The notes under the pieces are model-generated. The model was given only the letters and a program-made list of their open reading frames with translations. It searched no databases and had not been told where the DNA came from. A stretch of 64,000 nucleotides of DNA from assembly GCA_910583935.1 (NCBI GenBank), contig CAJTZM010000012.1, positions 1 through 64,000 on the forward strand, given 5' to 3'. The position numbers and the translations under genes are program-made. Below are positions 43,704-54,000 of this stretch, piece after piece. The stretch comes from an uncultured Oscillospiraceae bacterium (GTDB lineage Bacteria; Bacillota; Clostridia; Oscillospirales; Ruminococcaceae). Position 1 is the first letter of the stretch; every line of letters starts with the position of its first letter.

Positions 43704-44642
43704 TTGTCTGTCCCGATCCTCCGACATAGCCTTCTTCTCTTCCCCTGCAAGCACGCCGGTCAGATCAAACGCGGGGATATAGCTGCTTTGGGCGGAGGAC
43801 AGCTCCTGCAAAAAGCCGTCCTCAATCCCCCGCAAAAACAGATGTGCTTCTACCTCGTCGTATTCCCTTTGATGCAGCGTTCGGTTTAGGCCGGGAAAAT
43901 CCGCCGCCCGGCCGCAGGGAACATATTGGCTCATGAGGCTGAATAAAACCGTCCCGGGAGGGAAGGTATCCGCGACCCAGTCGATGACCCGCTTGCTGTT
44001 CTCGGTTTCCCCCGGCAGGATTAGGTGGCGGATTAACACGCCGCGGCGCAGCAGACCGTTTTGGTCCAGCTGGTAAGGGCCGGTCTGGCGCGTCATTTCC
44101 AAAATGGCGGCGCGGGTCCGCTCAAAATAATCCGGCGCGCCGGAATACCGGGCCGCCAGACGATTATCGGCGTATTTGAGATCCGGCAGATAAATCTGCA
44201 CCTTTCCCTCCAGCAGGCGCAGTGATTCCACCGATTCATAGCCGCCGCAGTTGTAGACCACCGGAACCGGCAGCGGCTTTTTCAGCGATTGGGCAATTGC
44301 CCGCACAAAATGGGTGGGATTGACCAGATTGATGTTGTGAGCGCCCTGCTCAATCAGCTCGCCGTAGATCTGCCGAAGGCGCGCAACGCTTACCGGACGG
44401 CCGAAATTTTCCGCGCTGATTGCGTAATTTTGGCAAAATACACACCGCAGCGAGCAGCCGCTGAAGAATATGGCGCCGGATCCGCCGGATCCGCTGATAC
44501 AGGGCTCCTCGCCAAAATGCAGCGCTGCCCGGGCGATCACCGGGGCAAGGGGCATGGTGCAAACGCCGGTTTCTCCCGGCTGCCCAAGGGAAGGGGGGCG
44601 GTTTGTTCCGCATCGCCGGGGACAGTCATAGCAAGCTGTCAT
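43701..44642 (-). CDS. Radical SAM protein, pyruvate formate-lyase activase-like
   Basis: A 313-residue protein. The radical SAM cluster motif CSLRCVFCQNY (CxxxCxxC) is near residue 65, with an extra N-terminal CYDCPRRC block. The arrangement matches a family of PflA-like proteins with unknown substrate (often called radical SAM, AmrS or PflX type). GGSGAIFFSGC before the cluster is typical. It could activate a glycyl radical enzyme, but none is adjacent. AAGGAGG lies seven bases before the ATG, and a weak TATAAT is near 44691. Confidence 0.85.
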   Translation of the reverse strand: MTACYDCPRRCGTNRPPSLGQPGETGVCTMPLAPVIARAALHFGEEPCISGSGGSGAIFFSGCSLRCVFCQNYAISAENFGRPVSVARLRQIYGELIEQGAHNINLVNPTHFVRAIAQSLKKPLPVPVVYNCGGYESVESLRLLEGKVQIYLPDLKYADNRLAARYSGAPDYFERTRAAILEMTRQTGPYQLDQNGLLRRGVLIRHLILPGETENSKRVIDWVADTFPPGTVLFSLMSQYVPCGRAADFPGLNRTLHQREYDEVEAHLFLRGIEDGFLQELSSAQSSYIPAFDLTGVLAGEEKKAMSEDRDRQ

Positions 44643-44721
44643 GAAGCATCCTCCTTGTAATAAAACGAGTCTATACGCTTACTATAAAGGATTATAGCAC
44701 AAATTGGCCGGCTGCGAATCC

Positions 44722-46266
44722 CTATGAGCGGGCAAAAAGCGTTTTTAGATACTGGGAAAAGCGAATACCCAAAAAGGACAGGCACAGAAAAAAAACGGCA
44801 AACGCGCAAAATACGCTGGCCAAAACAGGCCAAACCGGCGGCAGTCCGCCCTGCGACAGGCTGGCGAACAGCAGATGGGCCGTACAGCCTGCCGCCGCTC
44901 CGGAAAGAAACGGGGTGACAAACCAGTTTTTCCATTGGATTTTAATCTTCGCGCCGCGGATGACCCAGTAAAAATTCATCGCCACACCCACCAGCTCGCT
45001 GCCGATACAGGCCAAGGCATAACCGCCGATTCCCATTGCCCCAACCGTCATCCAGGTGAAGACGATTTCGCTGATTCCGGTGACCACAATGCTGACGGAA
45101 GCCTGCTTTTGCATCCCGATGCCGTTGAGAATGCTTCCGGTGGTAATATGGTAAAAGGTCAAAACCGTTGCAGCAGACAAAGAAAGCAGATGATTCCCCG
45201 CCATGGGATTTTTATAGATCAGCTGCGCCAGCACCTTTCCCACCGGCAGCAGCACCGCCAAAGATACCGCAGTCAATATACCGGTGACCTGAATCGCCTT
45301 TCCCGCCTTTCGCCGGGTTTGGGCTTCCTCTCTTTTTGCGCTGTATTGGGAAAACCGCGGCAGCAGCACGGTGTTCAGCGGATGGATAAAGGCGGTGGGC
45401 AGCATTAAAAGCGGCATGGTCATTCCAACCATTACCCCGAAGCTGGACATGGCCTCTTGGGGAGAAACCCCTGCCGCTATCAGCCGGTTGGGGATCAAAA
45501 CGGTGGTGGCGCTGGACAAAAAATTGTTGAGCAGACCCGCCGAGGAAACCGGTACGGCAATGACCGCGACCCTTCGAAACATCCCCTTGGGAATTTTTGC
45601 GCCGCCTGGCCGCCGGGGCAGAAGGGAACGGGAGGCCCTTTTGTAAAACAGCAGGAGAATCACAACGCTGAACACCTCGCTGACTACCATTCCCAAAACG
45701 ATCATGGCAGTGGCCGCCCCCGGGTCGGACGGGCAGAGAAGCAGCAGAAGCCCCAGGCCCGCGATGGTGCGGACCAGCTGTTCGGTCAGCTCCGATACAA
45801 TCGGCGGCAGGATATATTTAATCCCGTGGAAGGAAGATTTAAAAATGTTTTCAAACCCCGTTAAGAACAGACAGGGCAAAAGCAGCAGCAGCGCGCCTTT
45901 GATCTTTTTTTCGCCCAGCACCACCCCCGCAAGAAAATCCGGAAACAGGCAGACCGGTATGGCGGCGCAGGTGAACAGACACAGGAATACCAGCTGGGCA
46001 AACCGAACGGTCCCCCGTACGCCGGCGGCGTCTCCCGCCGCCTGATATTGGGCGCACAGCCGAGAAACCGCCAGCGTCAGCCCGGACATGGTAAAGGACA
46101 TGATAACCGAATAGGCGGGCATGATCAGCTGGTACATCCCCATAACCTGGGCGCCGCCAAACCGGCTTAGACCAATCCGGTACAAAAAACCGATCAGCTG
46201 CAGTCCGATGGACGAAAGACACAGAAAAAAAGCGTTATAAAAAACCGACTGTTTCCCAATTTTCAT
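44722..46266 (-). CDS. SpoVB-like polysaccharide/lipid flippase (MOP superfamily)
   Basis: A 514-residue protein with about 14 hydrophobic segments. It resembles the SpoVB/YtgP/MurJ-type flippases that move lipid-linked sugars across the membrane; SpoVB is needed for spore cortex. Recognisable parts are the MKIGKQSVFYNAFFL start, GMYQLIMPAYSVIMSF and the middle SSFHGIKYILPPIVSELTEQ. I chose the ATG at 46266, since GGAGG lies eight bases upstream; the earlier ATG is inside that site. The exact member (SpoVB or housekeeping YtgP) cannot be told. Confidence 0.85.
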   Translation of the reverse strand: MKIGKQSVFYNAFFLCLSSIGLQLIGFLYRIGLSRFGGAQVMGMYQLIMPAYSVIMSFTMSGLTLAVSRLCAQYQAAGDAAGVRGTVRFAQLVFLCLFTCAAIPVCLFPDFLAGVVLGEKKIKGALLLLLPCLFLTGFENIFKSSFHGIKYILPPIVSELTEQLVRTIAGLGLLLLLCPSDPGAATAMIVLGMVVSEVFSVVILLLFYKRASRSLLPRRPGGAKIPKGMFRRVAVIAVPVSSAGLLNNFLSSATTVLIPNRLIAAGVSPQEAMSSFGVMVGMTMPLLMLPTAFIHPLNTVLLPRFSQYSAKREEAQTRRKAGKAIQVTGILTAVSLAVLLPVGKVLAQLIYKNPMAGNHLLSLSAATVLTFYHITTGSILNGIGMQKQASVSIVVTGISEIVFTWMTVGAMGIGGYALACIGSELVGVAMNFYWVIRGAKIKIQWKNWFVTPFLSGAAAGCTAHLLFASLSQGGLPPVWPVLASVFCAFAVFFLCLSFLGIRFSQYLKTLFARS

Positions 46267-46334
46267 AAAGTGACCCTCCATACAACCAGTTTATGAAAGC
46301 AATCCGAAATTCAGACTTGCCCTCTCTTTTTTCA

Positions 46335-46363
46335 TTGACAAGCGTTGTTTTAGAGCGTAAGAT
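46335..46363 (+). promoter_or_regulatory. Promoter of the TSUP gene
   Basis: TTGACA at 46335-46340, a 17-base spacer and TAAGAT at 46358-46363. The leader of about 115 bases has a repeated GGTCCCTG (near 46397 and 46420). Confidence 0.7.
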
Positions 46364-46483
46364 AAAAGCGGTTTTTGTAGAAATAAGGAAAAAACGGTCC
46401 CTGTCAAAAACGCAAAAAGGGTCCCTGCCCGGTCAAAAGCCTACAGCCGCCGGACTGCTGGGATCCTGTTGGGGGTATTTTCG

Positions 46484-47254
46484 ATGGAGCTCACTTGGCA
46501 AACCTTTGCGATTGTCTGCCCGCTGGTCTTTTTAGGCGGATTTATGGATGCGGTAGCAGGCGGCGGCGGGATTATTACGCTGCCGGCTTATCTGTTTGCC
46601 GGCGTTCCCATCCATATGGCCTATGCCACCAATAAATTCGGCAACAGCTTCGGCACCGCCATCGCCACCTTTAACTACGGCCGCGGCGGTTTTATCCGCT
46701 GGAAGCCTGGATTTGTCTGCGCTGCCATGTCCTTAATTGGCTCCTGGTTCGGCGCAAGGCTGGTTGTGATGCTCTCCCCCCAGGCCCTTCAATTCTGCAC
46801 CACGATTCTTCTGCCGGTGATCGCGGTTTTTATGATTCTTAACCGAAACATCGGGAAAAAGGAAAAGACAGAGGTCACCGGGAAAAAGCTGTACCTGCTC
46901 AGCGCCGTTATCGGCCTGGTCATCGGCGCCTACGACGGCTTTTTTGGTCCCGGCACCGGCACATTTATGGTACTGGCTCTTACCTCTTTGCTGGGCTATT
47001 CTTTAATCTGCGCCAGCGGCAACGCCAAGCTGGTGAACCTCGCCTCTAATGTCGGGAGCCTGATTGCCTATATCCTTCATGGAAATGTCCTGTTCCTGCT
47101 GGGGATTCCGGCGGCGGTCTGCTCCATTTTAGGCAACTACATCGGTACCCGGATGGCGATTAAAATCGGCGGAAAATTTATCCGTCCGGTTTTGCTGGCC
47201 GCCATGGGCCTTTTGGTGATCAAGCTGATTTTCGATACCATTTCTTCCCTTTAG
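46484..47254 (+). CDS. Full-length TSUP (TauE/SafE) family permease
   Basis: A 256-residue membrane protein with two TSUP repeats: FMDAVAGGGGIITLPAYL near residue 20 and YDGFFGPGTGTFMVLAL near 150. These transporters export sulfite or other anions; the substrate is unknown. ATNKFGNSFGTA is a strong family motif. I use the ATG at 46484, with a GGGGG site seven bases away; a TTG five codons earlier is possible. It is alone between two terminators/promoters. The window has two other, half-size TSUP genes. Confidence 0.9.
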   Translation: MELTWQTFAIVCPLVFLGGFMDAVAGGGGIITLPAYLFAGVPIHMAYATNKFGNSFGTAIATFNYGRGGFIRWKPGFVCAAMSLIGSWFGARLVVMLSPQALQFCTTILLPVIAVFMILNRNIGKKEKTEVTGKKLYLLSAVIGLVIGAYDGFFGPGTGTFMVLALTSLLGYSLICASGNAKLVNLASNVGSLIAYILHGNVLFLLGIPAAVCSILGNYIGTRMAIKIGGKFIRPVLLAAMGLLVIKLIFDTISSL

Positions 47255-47264
47255 CCATTGTAAT

Positions 47265-47315
47265 AAAGCAAAAAAGGGACCCGAGGAAAAAATCTTCGGG
47301 TCCCTTTTTTGCTTT
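47265..47315. terminator. Bidirectional terminator, 20-bp stem
   Basis: AAAGCAAAAAAGGGACCCGA at 47265-47284 and its exact complement at 47296-47315, with a GAAAAAATCT-type loop. It serves the TSUP gene (plus) and the Hpt gene (minus). Confidence 0.95.
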
Positions 47316-47344
47316 TATGGGCGGGCGGCCTGCTGTCCGCCGTT

Positions 47345-47710
47345 TTAAGCCTCCGCTGGATCCAGCAGGCGGATCGCGTCCGCCGTCCGGCGATAGTCCT
47401 CTTTTAAGCGGGCGAAGAGCACGGCGTCTACCTGCTGCATGTCCTGCCCGGGGCGAAGCTGCTCGGTAAAATCTCTGCTGGATTCATATAACCGGGAAAA
47501 TGCCAAATTCTGGCACACGCCCTTCAGCGTGTGAGCTGCACGAAACGCCTCCTCCTGATTTTTGCTTTCCATTGCCTGGCAAAGCGTATCATAGCTGGGA
47601 TCATCCAAAAATTTCAGCACAAATTTTCGGATCAGCGCCTCTTTGCGAAGGCGGCCGGACACATCCTCGTAGCTGCCGCCGATGGCTTCATAGCATTCTT
47701 GTAGCGTCAT
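47345..47710 (-). CDS. Hpt domain phosphotransfer protein
   Basis: A 121-residue histidine phosphotransfer protein. The phospho-His is in AAHTLKGVCQNL near residue 64. Such helical bundles pass phosphate between hybrid kinases and response regulators. AGAGGA lies before the ATG. It is 45 bases after the REC-HD-GYP-GGDEF gene, so the two are probably co-transcribed and the Hpt may feed phosphate to that REC domain. No hybrid kinase is in the window. Confidence 0.9.
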   Translation of the reverse strand: MTLQECYEAIGGSYEDVSGRLRKEALIRKFVLKFLDDPSYDTLCQAMESKNQEEAFRAAHTLKGVCQNLAFSRLYESSRDFTEQLRPGQDMQQVDAVLFARLKEDYRRTADAIRLLDPAEA

Positions 47711-47755
47711 CTCGTTTTCCTCTTTTCTATGGTCTTTTGTTCCGTGAATAACCGC

Positions 47756-49819
47756 TTAATCAATCGACGAGATCACCGAAAGCGTATCCTTGATGGAATC
47801 GTCATAGTACCGGTAACGCCCCCGGCCGCCCCGTTTCACCGCGTAAAGCGCCTGGTCCGCCCGGTGGAAAAGCACATCGTATTCGTTTTGGCTGTTTTCG
47901 GTCTTGGCAATTCCCATACTCAAAGAGATGGGAAAGCCGTTGAATTCGCCGGTCAGCGTGCGGAAAATACGCTGGATTGCCGCCTCTAAATCCGTTTTGT
48001 ATTCTAAAAAGATCAAAAATTCATCACCGCCAACCCGCGCGGCAACGTCCTCTCCGCGGATGCTGCGGCTCAGCTTATCCGCCACATACTGAAGCACCTG
48101 ATCGCCGAATGAATGCCCATAGTTGTCGTTCGCCTGTTTAAAATGATCCAGATCAAAAATCACCAGCGCAAAGTTGCCGTCCGGGCGGTTCTTGAGCCTT
48201 TGCTGAATATATTCCTTGGCATAGGTATGGTTCATAAGCCCGGTCAGCAGATCGTGGGAGGCGCGATGCTGCAGATCCGCCATCTGCAAACGCTCCTCAT
48301 GAATATCCACAACCTTGCCGATAGCGCCGGTACACTGGGGATTTTCCTCGCCAAACCACATGGTCCGGCTGATGATCCGGCTCCAGCGCGGGCTGCCGTT
48401 AATCTGGATTTCACAGTCAAACTGGGTCACTGGACTTTCCGGCGTTGTTTTATGTAGCTTTTCGGTCAGCTGGTGCAGATTGTCCTTTCCGATTACCCCA
48501 ATGAGAGCCTCGTCCTCTTCAGGATTCATGATAATCTCGTTTAACCCCAGCTGATGCGTTCCCCAATCGTACACCGATAGCATTGGAGGCTGCGTTGTGT
48601 ACTCAAACTGGATTTCCTGAGACAAGGACGAGAAGAACTGAAACTTGGTCCGCTCGTGCTCTAATAAACGCAATGTGCGTTCCGATACGCCCAATTCCTC
48701 ATGACGCAGGATTTCCGCCGTTACATTGTGAATCTCCCGCTGGCTGTGTTGATTGGGAGAATTGACCTGAAGCTCTGAGCGGACGTTCTCTCCAATGGAC
48801 TGCAGGCATTCCAGCAAAATGGGATTAAACACACCGCATTCGCCGTTTACAATCATCTGTATTGCCTTTTCGTGGGAATACGCGTCCTTGTAAACCCGTT
48901 TGCTGGTAAGCGCGTCATACACGTCCGCCAAGGAGACGATCTGCGCCGAAATGGGGATTTCTTCCCCCTTCAGCCCATCCGGGTAGCCCTTTCCATCGTA
49001 CCTTTCATGGTGCCAGCGGCAGATTTGATAGGCGATTTTTACCAGCGGTTCCTCCCCGTAGAAGGGCAGCTCCTCCAGCATAGACGCGCCGATTGCCGCA
49101 TGGGTCTTCATTTGCTCATATTCCTCTGGGGTGAACCGCCCCGGCTTGTTGAGAACTTCATCCGGAATGGCAATTTTTCCAATATCGTGCAGCGCGGAGG
49201 CCTTTCCAATCAGCGAAACATCCGAAGCGCTCAGCCGGTATTGGCCGGTAATCTGGACCAGCTTTTTTAAAAGCATTTCGGTGATTGTCTGAATGTGCAG
49301 CACATGCAGCCCGCTCTCTCCATTGCGGAACTCGACGATGTGGCTGAGAATATTCACCATCAAATCGCTGTTTTTTTCTTTTTCATAGATCTGGTCGGAT
49401 ACCAGGCTCACCAGCTTTTTCTGTTTAGCATAAAGCATGATGGTATTGAGCACCCGCCGCCGGACAATCAATTCGTCGAACGGACGGCTGACAAAATCGG
49501 TTACGCCCAGCTCGTACGCCCGTTCAATGTAGGAGGGGGAGGTTTCCGCTGAGATCATAATAACCGGTACATCTTCAATCCAGCGATACTGGTTCATCAT
49601 TGCCAGAACCTCAAAGCCATCCATTTCCGGCATAACAATATCTAAAAGAAGAATGGAAAGCTCTACGCTATACTTTTGCAGCATAGTAACCGCCTGTTTA
49701 CCGTCTACTGCCTCGATGATTTCAAAATCCTCTCCCAGCATATCGGCCAGAATGGAACGATTCATCTCCGAGTCGTCGGCAATCAGGACCTTTTGTTTCT
49801 TTCTGATTTTATTTTTCAT
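47756..49819 (-). CDS. REC-HD-GYP-PAS-GGDEF cyclic-di-GMP signalling protein
   Basis: A 687-residue protein with four parts. REC (about 8-125) has the acceptor Asp near 60 in LLLDIVMPEMDG. HD-GYP (150-340) has HDIGK and HHERYDGKGYPDG, the full c-di-GMP phosphodiesterase signature. A PAS-like region (390-515) follows. GGDEF (520-680) has an intact GGDEF active site with an RGED I-site five residues before it. So the protein can in principle both make and break c-di-GMP, with REC as a switch. I start at the ATG at 49819, seven bases after GGGAG. Confidence 0.94.
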   Translation of the reverse strand: MKNKIRKKQKVLIADDSEMNRSILADMLGEDFEIIEAVDGKQAVTMLQKYSVELSILLLDIVMPEMDGFEVLAMMNQYRWIEDVPVIMISAETSPSYIERAYELGVTDFVSRPFDELIVRRRVLNTIMLYAKQKKLVSLVSDQIYEKEKNSDLMVNILSHIVEFRNGESGLHVLHIQTITEMLLKKLVQITGQYRLSASDVSLIGKASALHDIGKIAIPDEVLNKPGRFTPEEYEQMKTHAAIGASMLEELPFYGEEPLVKIAYQICRWHHERYDGKGYPDGLKGEEIPISAQIVSLADVYDALTSKRVYKDAYSHEKAIQMIVNGECGVFNPILLECLQSIGENVRSELQVNSPNQHSQREIHNVTAEILRHEELGVSERTLRLLEHERTKFQFFSSLSQEIQFEYTTQPPMLSVYDWGTHQLGLNEIIMNPEEDEALIGVIGKDNLHQLTEKLHKTTPESPVTQFDCEIQINGSPRWSRIISRTMWFGEENPQCTGAIGKVVDIHEERLQMADLQHRASHDLLTGLMNHTYAKEYIQQRLKNRPDGNFALVIFDLDHFKQANDNYGHSFGDQVLQYVADKLSRSIRGEDVAARVGGDEFLIFLEYKTDLEAAIQRIFRTLTGEFNGFPISLSMGIAKTENSQNEYDVLFHRADQALYAVKRGGRGRYRYYDDSIKDTLSVISSID

Positions 49820-49906
49820 AGGCATACTCCCAGAAAAGATTTTTCTTATATATTATCACAATCATACAGGATTTTTTATCGTTTGTCTATGGCATCCGAT
49901 AAAAAA

Positions 49907-49940
49907 TCGGCCTTGTGGGCACTCCTCGTGCCCACGGCCT
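49907..49940 (-). terminator. Stem-loop upstream of the c-di-GMP gene
   Basis: GGCCGTGGGCAC, a GAGGA loop and GTGCCCACAAGGCC on the minus strand are followed by GATTTTTT. It comes directly after another terminator, so it may be a second stop for the DUF4349 gene or a leader attenuator of the next gene. Confidence 0.6.
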
Positions 49941-49970
49941 TATGATCTCTATGCGCCCGCAAAAAGGCGG

Positions 49971-50012
49971 ATACACAAAAGGATCGCTGAAACCAGCGAT
50001 CCTTTTGTGTAT
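49971..50012. terminator. Terminator after the DUF4349 gene, perfect 19-bp stem
   Basis: Arms at 49971-49989 and 49994-50012 with an AAAC loop; core GGATCGCTG flanked by AAAA and TTTT. It lies 17 bases past the DUF4349 gene stop. Confidence 0.88.
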
Positions 50013-50028
50013 GGCAGGCAGCGCTTTT

Positions 50029-51024
50029 TTATGGCTTTTTTGACGGAGCTGTTTTCTCCTCGGGCGGCACAAATCTTGCGGACAATTTTTGGGTCTGGCG
50101 CTTTTTGGCGCTGCGCAGGCTAATCCAAACGATCACACCGGCAAAGGCCGCCCAGATCAGCAGATAGGGCAGGTTGACCACAAACCATACAAAGAAATCC
50201 ACCAAGCCGGTTTTCAGCCGGTACATTGTATTGGACCAGCCTGCGCCAATGCGCTGCCACACCGACTGATCCGGCACCACTGTCACCCGCTGCACCTCGC
50301 GTACCGACAGGGTAACCGTGCTGTAATCAATCAGGCTGTCGTAGCGGTTTTTCATAGAATGATAGCTTTCCAGCTGATAGCGCACCTCCGACAGGCGGCT
50401 TTCCAGCTGGATCACCGATTCCAGATCCTGGGCCGATTCCAGCAGCGCCAACAGCCGCTCTTGTTCTGTCGTAAGCGCCTCGATGCGGGCCTGTACGTCC
50501 ACGTAATCAAGCGTCACATCCTCGGAGGATTTGTTCGTGTGGGTAACGGTGCACAGCTGCCCTACCTGCCCCAAAAAGCTGTCCAGCCTGTTGCTGGGGA
50601 TCCGGATCGTCAAAGAGCCATAACGATTGGACGAATAGGTTATGGCGTTTCCGCTGACCGAGGAACCCTCCAGATACCCGTCATATTCCCGCACCGCCTT
50701 TTCAAGTTCGGACAAAAACGGGTCAAATTCCAGCGTCTCCGCCTCCAGCTCCACCCGCCAGATAATCTTCCGGCCCGCCGGTTCCGCCGCCGGGATCATG
50801 AGCCCGGAGATGGGGGAATCTGTTTCGGATGGAGAAAAGGCCATATCCCCCATTACCGCGTCTTCTGCCGCACCATTCTCCACTACACCGTTTCCCGGTG
50901 CGGCCTGGGGCGGCGCATAATCCTGGGTGTTTGCTTTATCCGTCAAACTGGACGCGCTGCACCCGTTTAGCAGCGTAAGCAGCACGAATATGCATAGAAC
51001 CGTTATAAACCATCTTTTTTTCAT
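50029..51024 (-). CDS. DUF4349-like lipoprotein with C-terminal membrane helix
   Basis: A 331-residue protein. A signal peptide with lipobox (LLNGC, Cys near residue 22) targets it to the outer face of the membrane. After a low-complexity stretch, a beta-rich region (IIWRVELEAETLEFDPFLSELEK and TIRIPSNRLDSFLGQVGQL) and a coiled coil (about 180-225) match DUF4349 as I know it. A membrane helix lies near 285-305, then a basic tail. Function is unknown. It lies next to an ABC transporter but has its own site (GGAGGG) and a 70-base gap. Confidence 0.85.
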   Translation of the reverse strand: MKKRWFITVLCIFVLLTLLNGCSASSLTDKANTQDYAPPQAAPGNGVVENGAAEDAVMGDMAFSPSETDSPISGLMIPAAEPAGRKIIWRVELEAETLEFDPFLSELEKAVREYDGYLEGSSVSGNAITYSSNRYGSLTIRIPSNRLDSFLGQVGQLCTVTHTNKSSEDVTLDYVDVQARIEALTTEQERLLALLESAQDLESVIQLESRLSEVRYQLESYHSMKNRYDSLIDYSTVTLSVREVQRVTVVPDQSVWQRIGAGWSNTMYRLKTGLVDFFVWFVVNLPYLLIWAAFAGVIVWISLRSAKKRQTQKLSARFVPPEEKTAPSKKP

Positions 51025-51096
51025 AAAAGTCCCTCCTCGTCTGTCTAAAACCGTCCCTTTGTCAAATAAGTGCAGAAATTCCGGGATTTTATTGCA

Positions 51097-54000
51097 TTAT
51101 TCAATGGATTTTAACGATTCCACCATGCTGATTTTTTTGAGCTTAAAATGCATTACCCAATTGACCAGCAGAGAAAACGCCAGCGTTAGCGCGCCGGAAA
51201 AGACATAGCTCATCCATCGAATCGTCCGGCCAAACATCACAATATCCGTTTCCGCCGTCACCACTACATAATGGTGCAGAAAAATTCCCAGGATCAATCC
51301 GGTCAGAGCGCCCAACAGCGTTAAGAAAATGTTTTCTCGGTAGAGGTAGGCCGATACCTCCCGATCGTAAAAGCCCAGCACCTTAATCGTCGCGATTTCC
51401 CGCACCCGCTCGTTGGCGTTGATGTTGGACAGATTATACAAAACCACAAACGCCAACGCCCCGGCGGACACAATCAGCAGCAGCATCACGTAGGTCATGC
51501 TGTGGATCATATCGCTGAACTGGCTTTTGATCGTTGCGGTATCTGATACGGCCAGTACGCCGTCACAGGCGGTCAGGCGGCGGGAAAGCGCGTCCTGCTC
51601 GCCAAGGTCCGGCGTGTGCAGAATAGACTGCACCATATTGTAGGCGGCGGGCCGGCCAAAGTATTTTTCATAGGCCTGCGGCGTCATGTACAAATAATGG
51701 CCGGTGTACTGCTCGGCAATCCCGCCCACTGTCACGGTATAGGACCGGTGGTCCGCGTCGGTTATGGTAATCTGCTCCCCCACCTCAATACCGAGAAAAC
51801 GGGCGGCCTTTTCGGTCAGGACCACCTCCTCCTTTTCCAGGGACAAGGACTCATGCCCCTTACGGGTGCGCAGGGTGACAAAATCCTCCAGCCGCTGGGG
51901 ATTTTCCGGCACAAACAGGTACAGATCATAAGCCTTTTTGCCGGGCGCCTTCAGCTGAAACGATTCCTGCTGGACATACAGGGAATCCTTTACCTGCGGA
52001 TGAGAAAACAGCAGGGATTCGGCCTCCCGGCGCTGGGAATCAGACTGGTCCTGTTCCAGCACGGTAGTCAGGTCATAGTGGTACAGCTGGCCAAACTGGA
52101 TGCCCACAATGTCCCGGATGGCGTCGTACAGGCCAAAGCCGGTCAGCATCAGCGCGCTGCAGCCGGCAATGCCCACCACCGTCATCAGCATCCGCTTTTT
52201 GTAGCGGAACAAATTCCGAAAGGTCACCTTGTAGCTAAAGGAAAGCCGGCTCCAGAAAAATCCGATTCGCTCCAGCAGAACCCTTTTGCCCGCCTTAGGC
52301 GCTTTTGGCCGCATCAGCAAAGCCGGCTGTTCCGCCAGCTCCCGGCGGCAGCTGAGCAAAACCGTCGCCAAAACCGTTACGGCGGCGGCCAATGTGGACA
52401 GGGCCGCAACTCCGGCCCGAAACGGCGCCTGGACAGGGATCATGGTATATAAAATGCCATAAGCGTTATAAATGATCGTTGGAAACAGGCGCATCCCCAC
52501 CAATAAGCCGGCCAGGCTCCCCGCCACCGTCGCTGTCAGCGCATAGATTAAAAACTTGGCCCCAATCACGCCGGACCGGTAGCCCAGCGCCTTCAAGGTT
52601 CCAATCTGGACCCGCTGCTCCTCCACCATCCGGGTCATGGTGGTCAGGCAGACCAGCGCCGCAACCAGCAGGAAAAACAGCGGGAACACCCGGGCGATGG
52701 CGGCAATCCGGTCAGCGTCGCCGCCAAAATCCGCGTGGCCCGGATAATCGGTGCGGTCCAGCACATACCATTTTGGTGTTTTCAGCGCCTCCAGATCCCT
52801 TTTGGCCTTGTCCAGCTGTTCTCTAGCGCTGGCGATCTCCTGGTCCGACGCCGCTTTTCCCTCCTCCCATTCCCGTTCCCCGTCGGCCAGCTCCTGCCGA
52901 CTGTCCGAAAGCTCACGGCCGGCCTTTACAAGCGCCTGCCAGCCCTCTTCCTTCCCGTCGAGAAACGCCTGCTCCTTTTCCGCCAGCTGCGCCCAGCCCT
53001 CGTCTAAGGCTTGGCGGGCTTCTCTCAGCCGGTCGGCAGCGTCATCCAGCTGTCCTCCGGCGGCATCCAGCTGCCGGAGGCCCTCCTCCAGCTGTTTTTT
53101 TCCCTCGTTCAGCTGCGCCCAGCCTGCCTGAAGCTGCTGCTTTTGGGCATCCAGCTCCTGGTTGACCTGCCGGACAGCCGCCAGATGATAGGCGGTCTGC
53201 TGAGGCGTCATGGCCGCCGGGTTGGAAAGATAGTCCGTCAGCGCCCCGGCCCACTCCTGCCCTGCGCCCGACTGGGCCAGAGCCGAAAGCCGGGCCGCCA
53301 GCTGGGCGGTCTGCTCCGGCGCGGCGGACGGATCGTTCAAAACAAAGGCCGCGCTCTCCTCGTCCGGCACCAGTGCGCGGACCTGGTCATACTGCGCCTG
53401 GCCCTGGGTCAGCTGCGCCTGGGTCTCATCCAGAAGCTTCTGGGCGCTTGCCATCTGCGCCTGACCCTCTGCCATTGCCTGATCGTAGGCATCCTGCCCT
53501 TTCTCATATTCCCGCAGGCCCGATTCGTATGCCCCTTCCCCGTCGTTTAGCTCCTGCCGGCCACTCGAAAGCTGCTTTTGGGCGTCGGCAATTGAATCGT
53601 AATAGGCTTCGGTGGCCTCCGCCAGCTCCTGTTCCCCCTGGCTGAGCCGATCGCGGGCGTCGTCCAGCTCCTGCCGCCCCGCCGCCAATTCCTCCTGCTG
53701 GGTCCGAACGCCCTCGTCCAGCTCTTTTTGGGCGTCGGCGATTTTTTTTGCCGCTTCGGCCCGTATCTGCTCCAGCCGGATTGCCGCCCGCTTTTCCCCT
53801 ATCTGCTCCAGCTGCAGGGCCAGCTCGTCAATCCGGCGTCGGTATTCCTCCGAATAGGAGGAAAGTCCCTCTACCCCCTCTGCAAGCAGGTAGATTTCTG
53901 TATAATAATCCTCTAAAAAAGCCTCGTTAGGGACCAGAATAAACGCATTGACCTTTCCGCTGCCAAGGGTCGAGGTCCCGCGCCCAATGCTGATATACAA

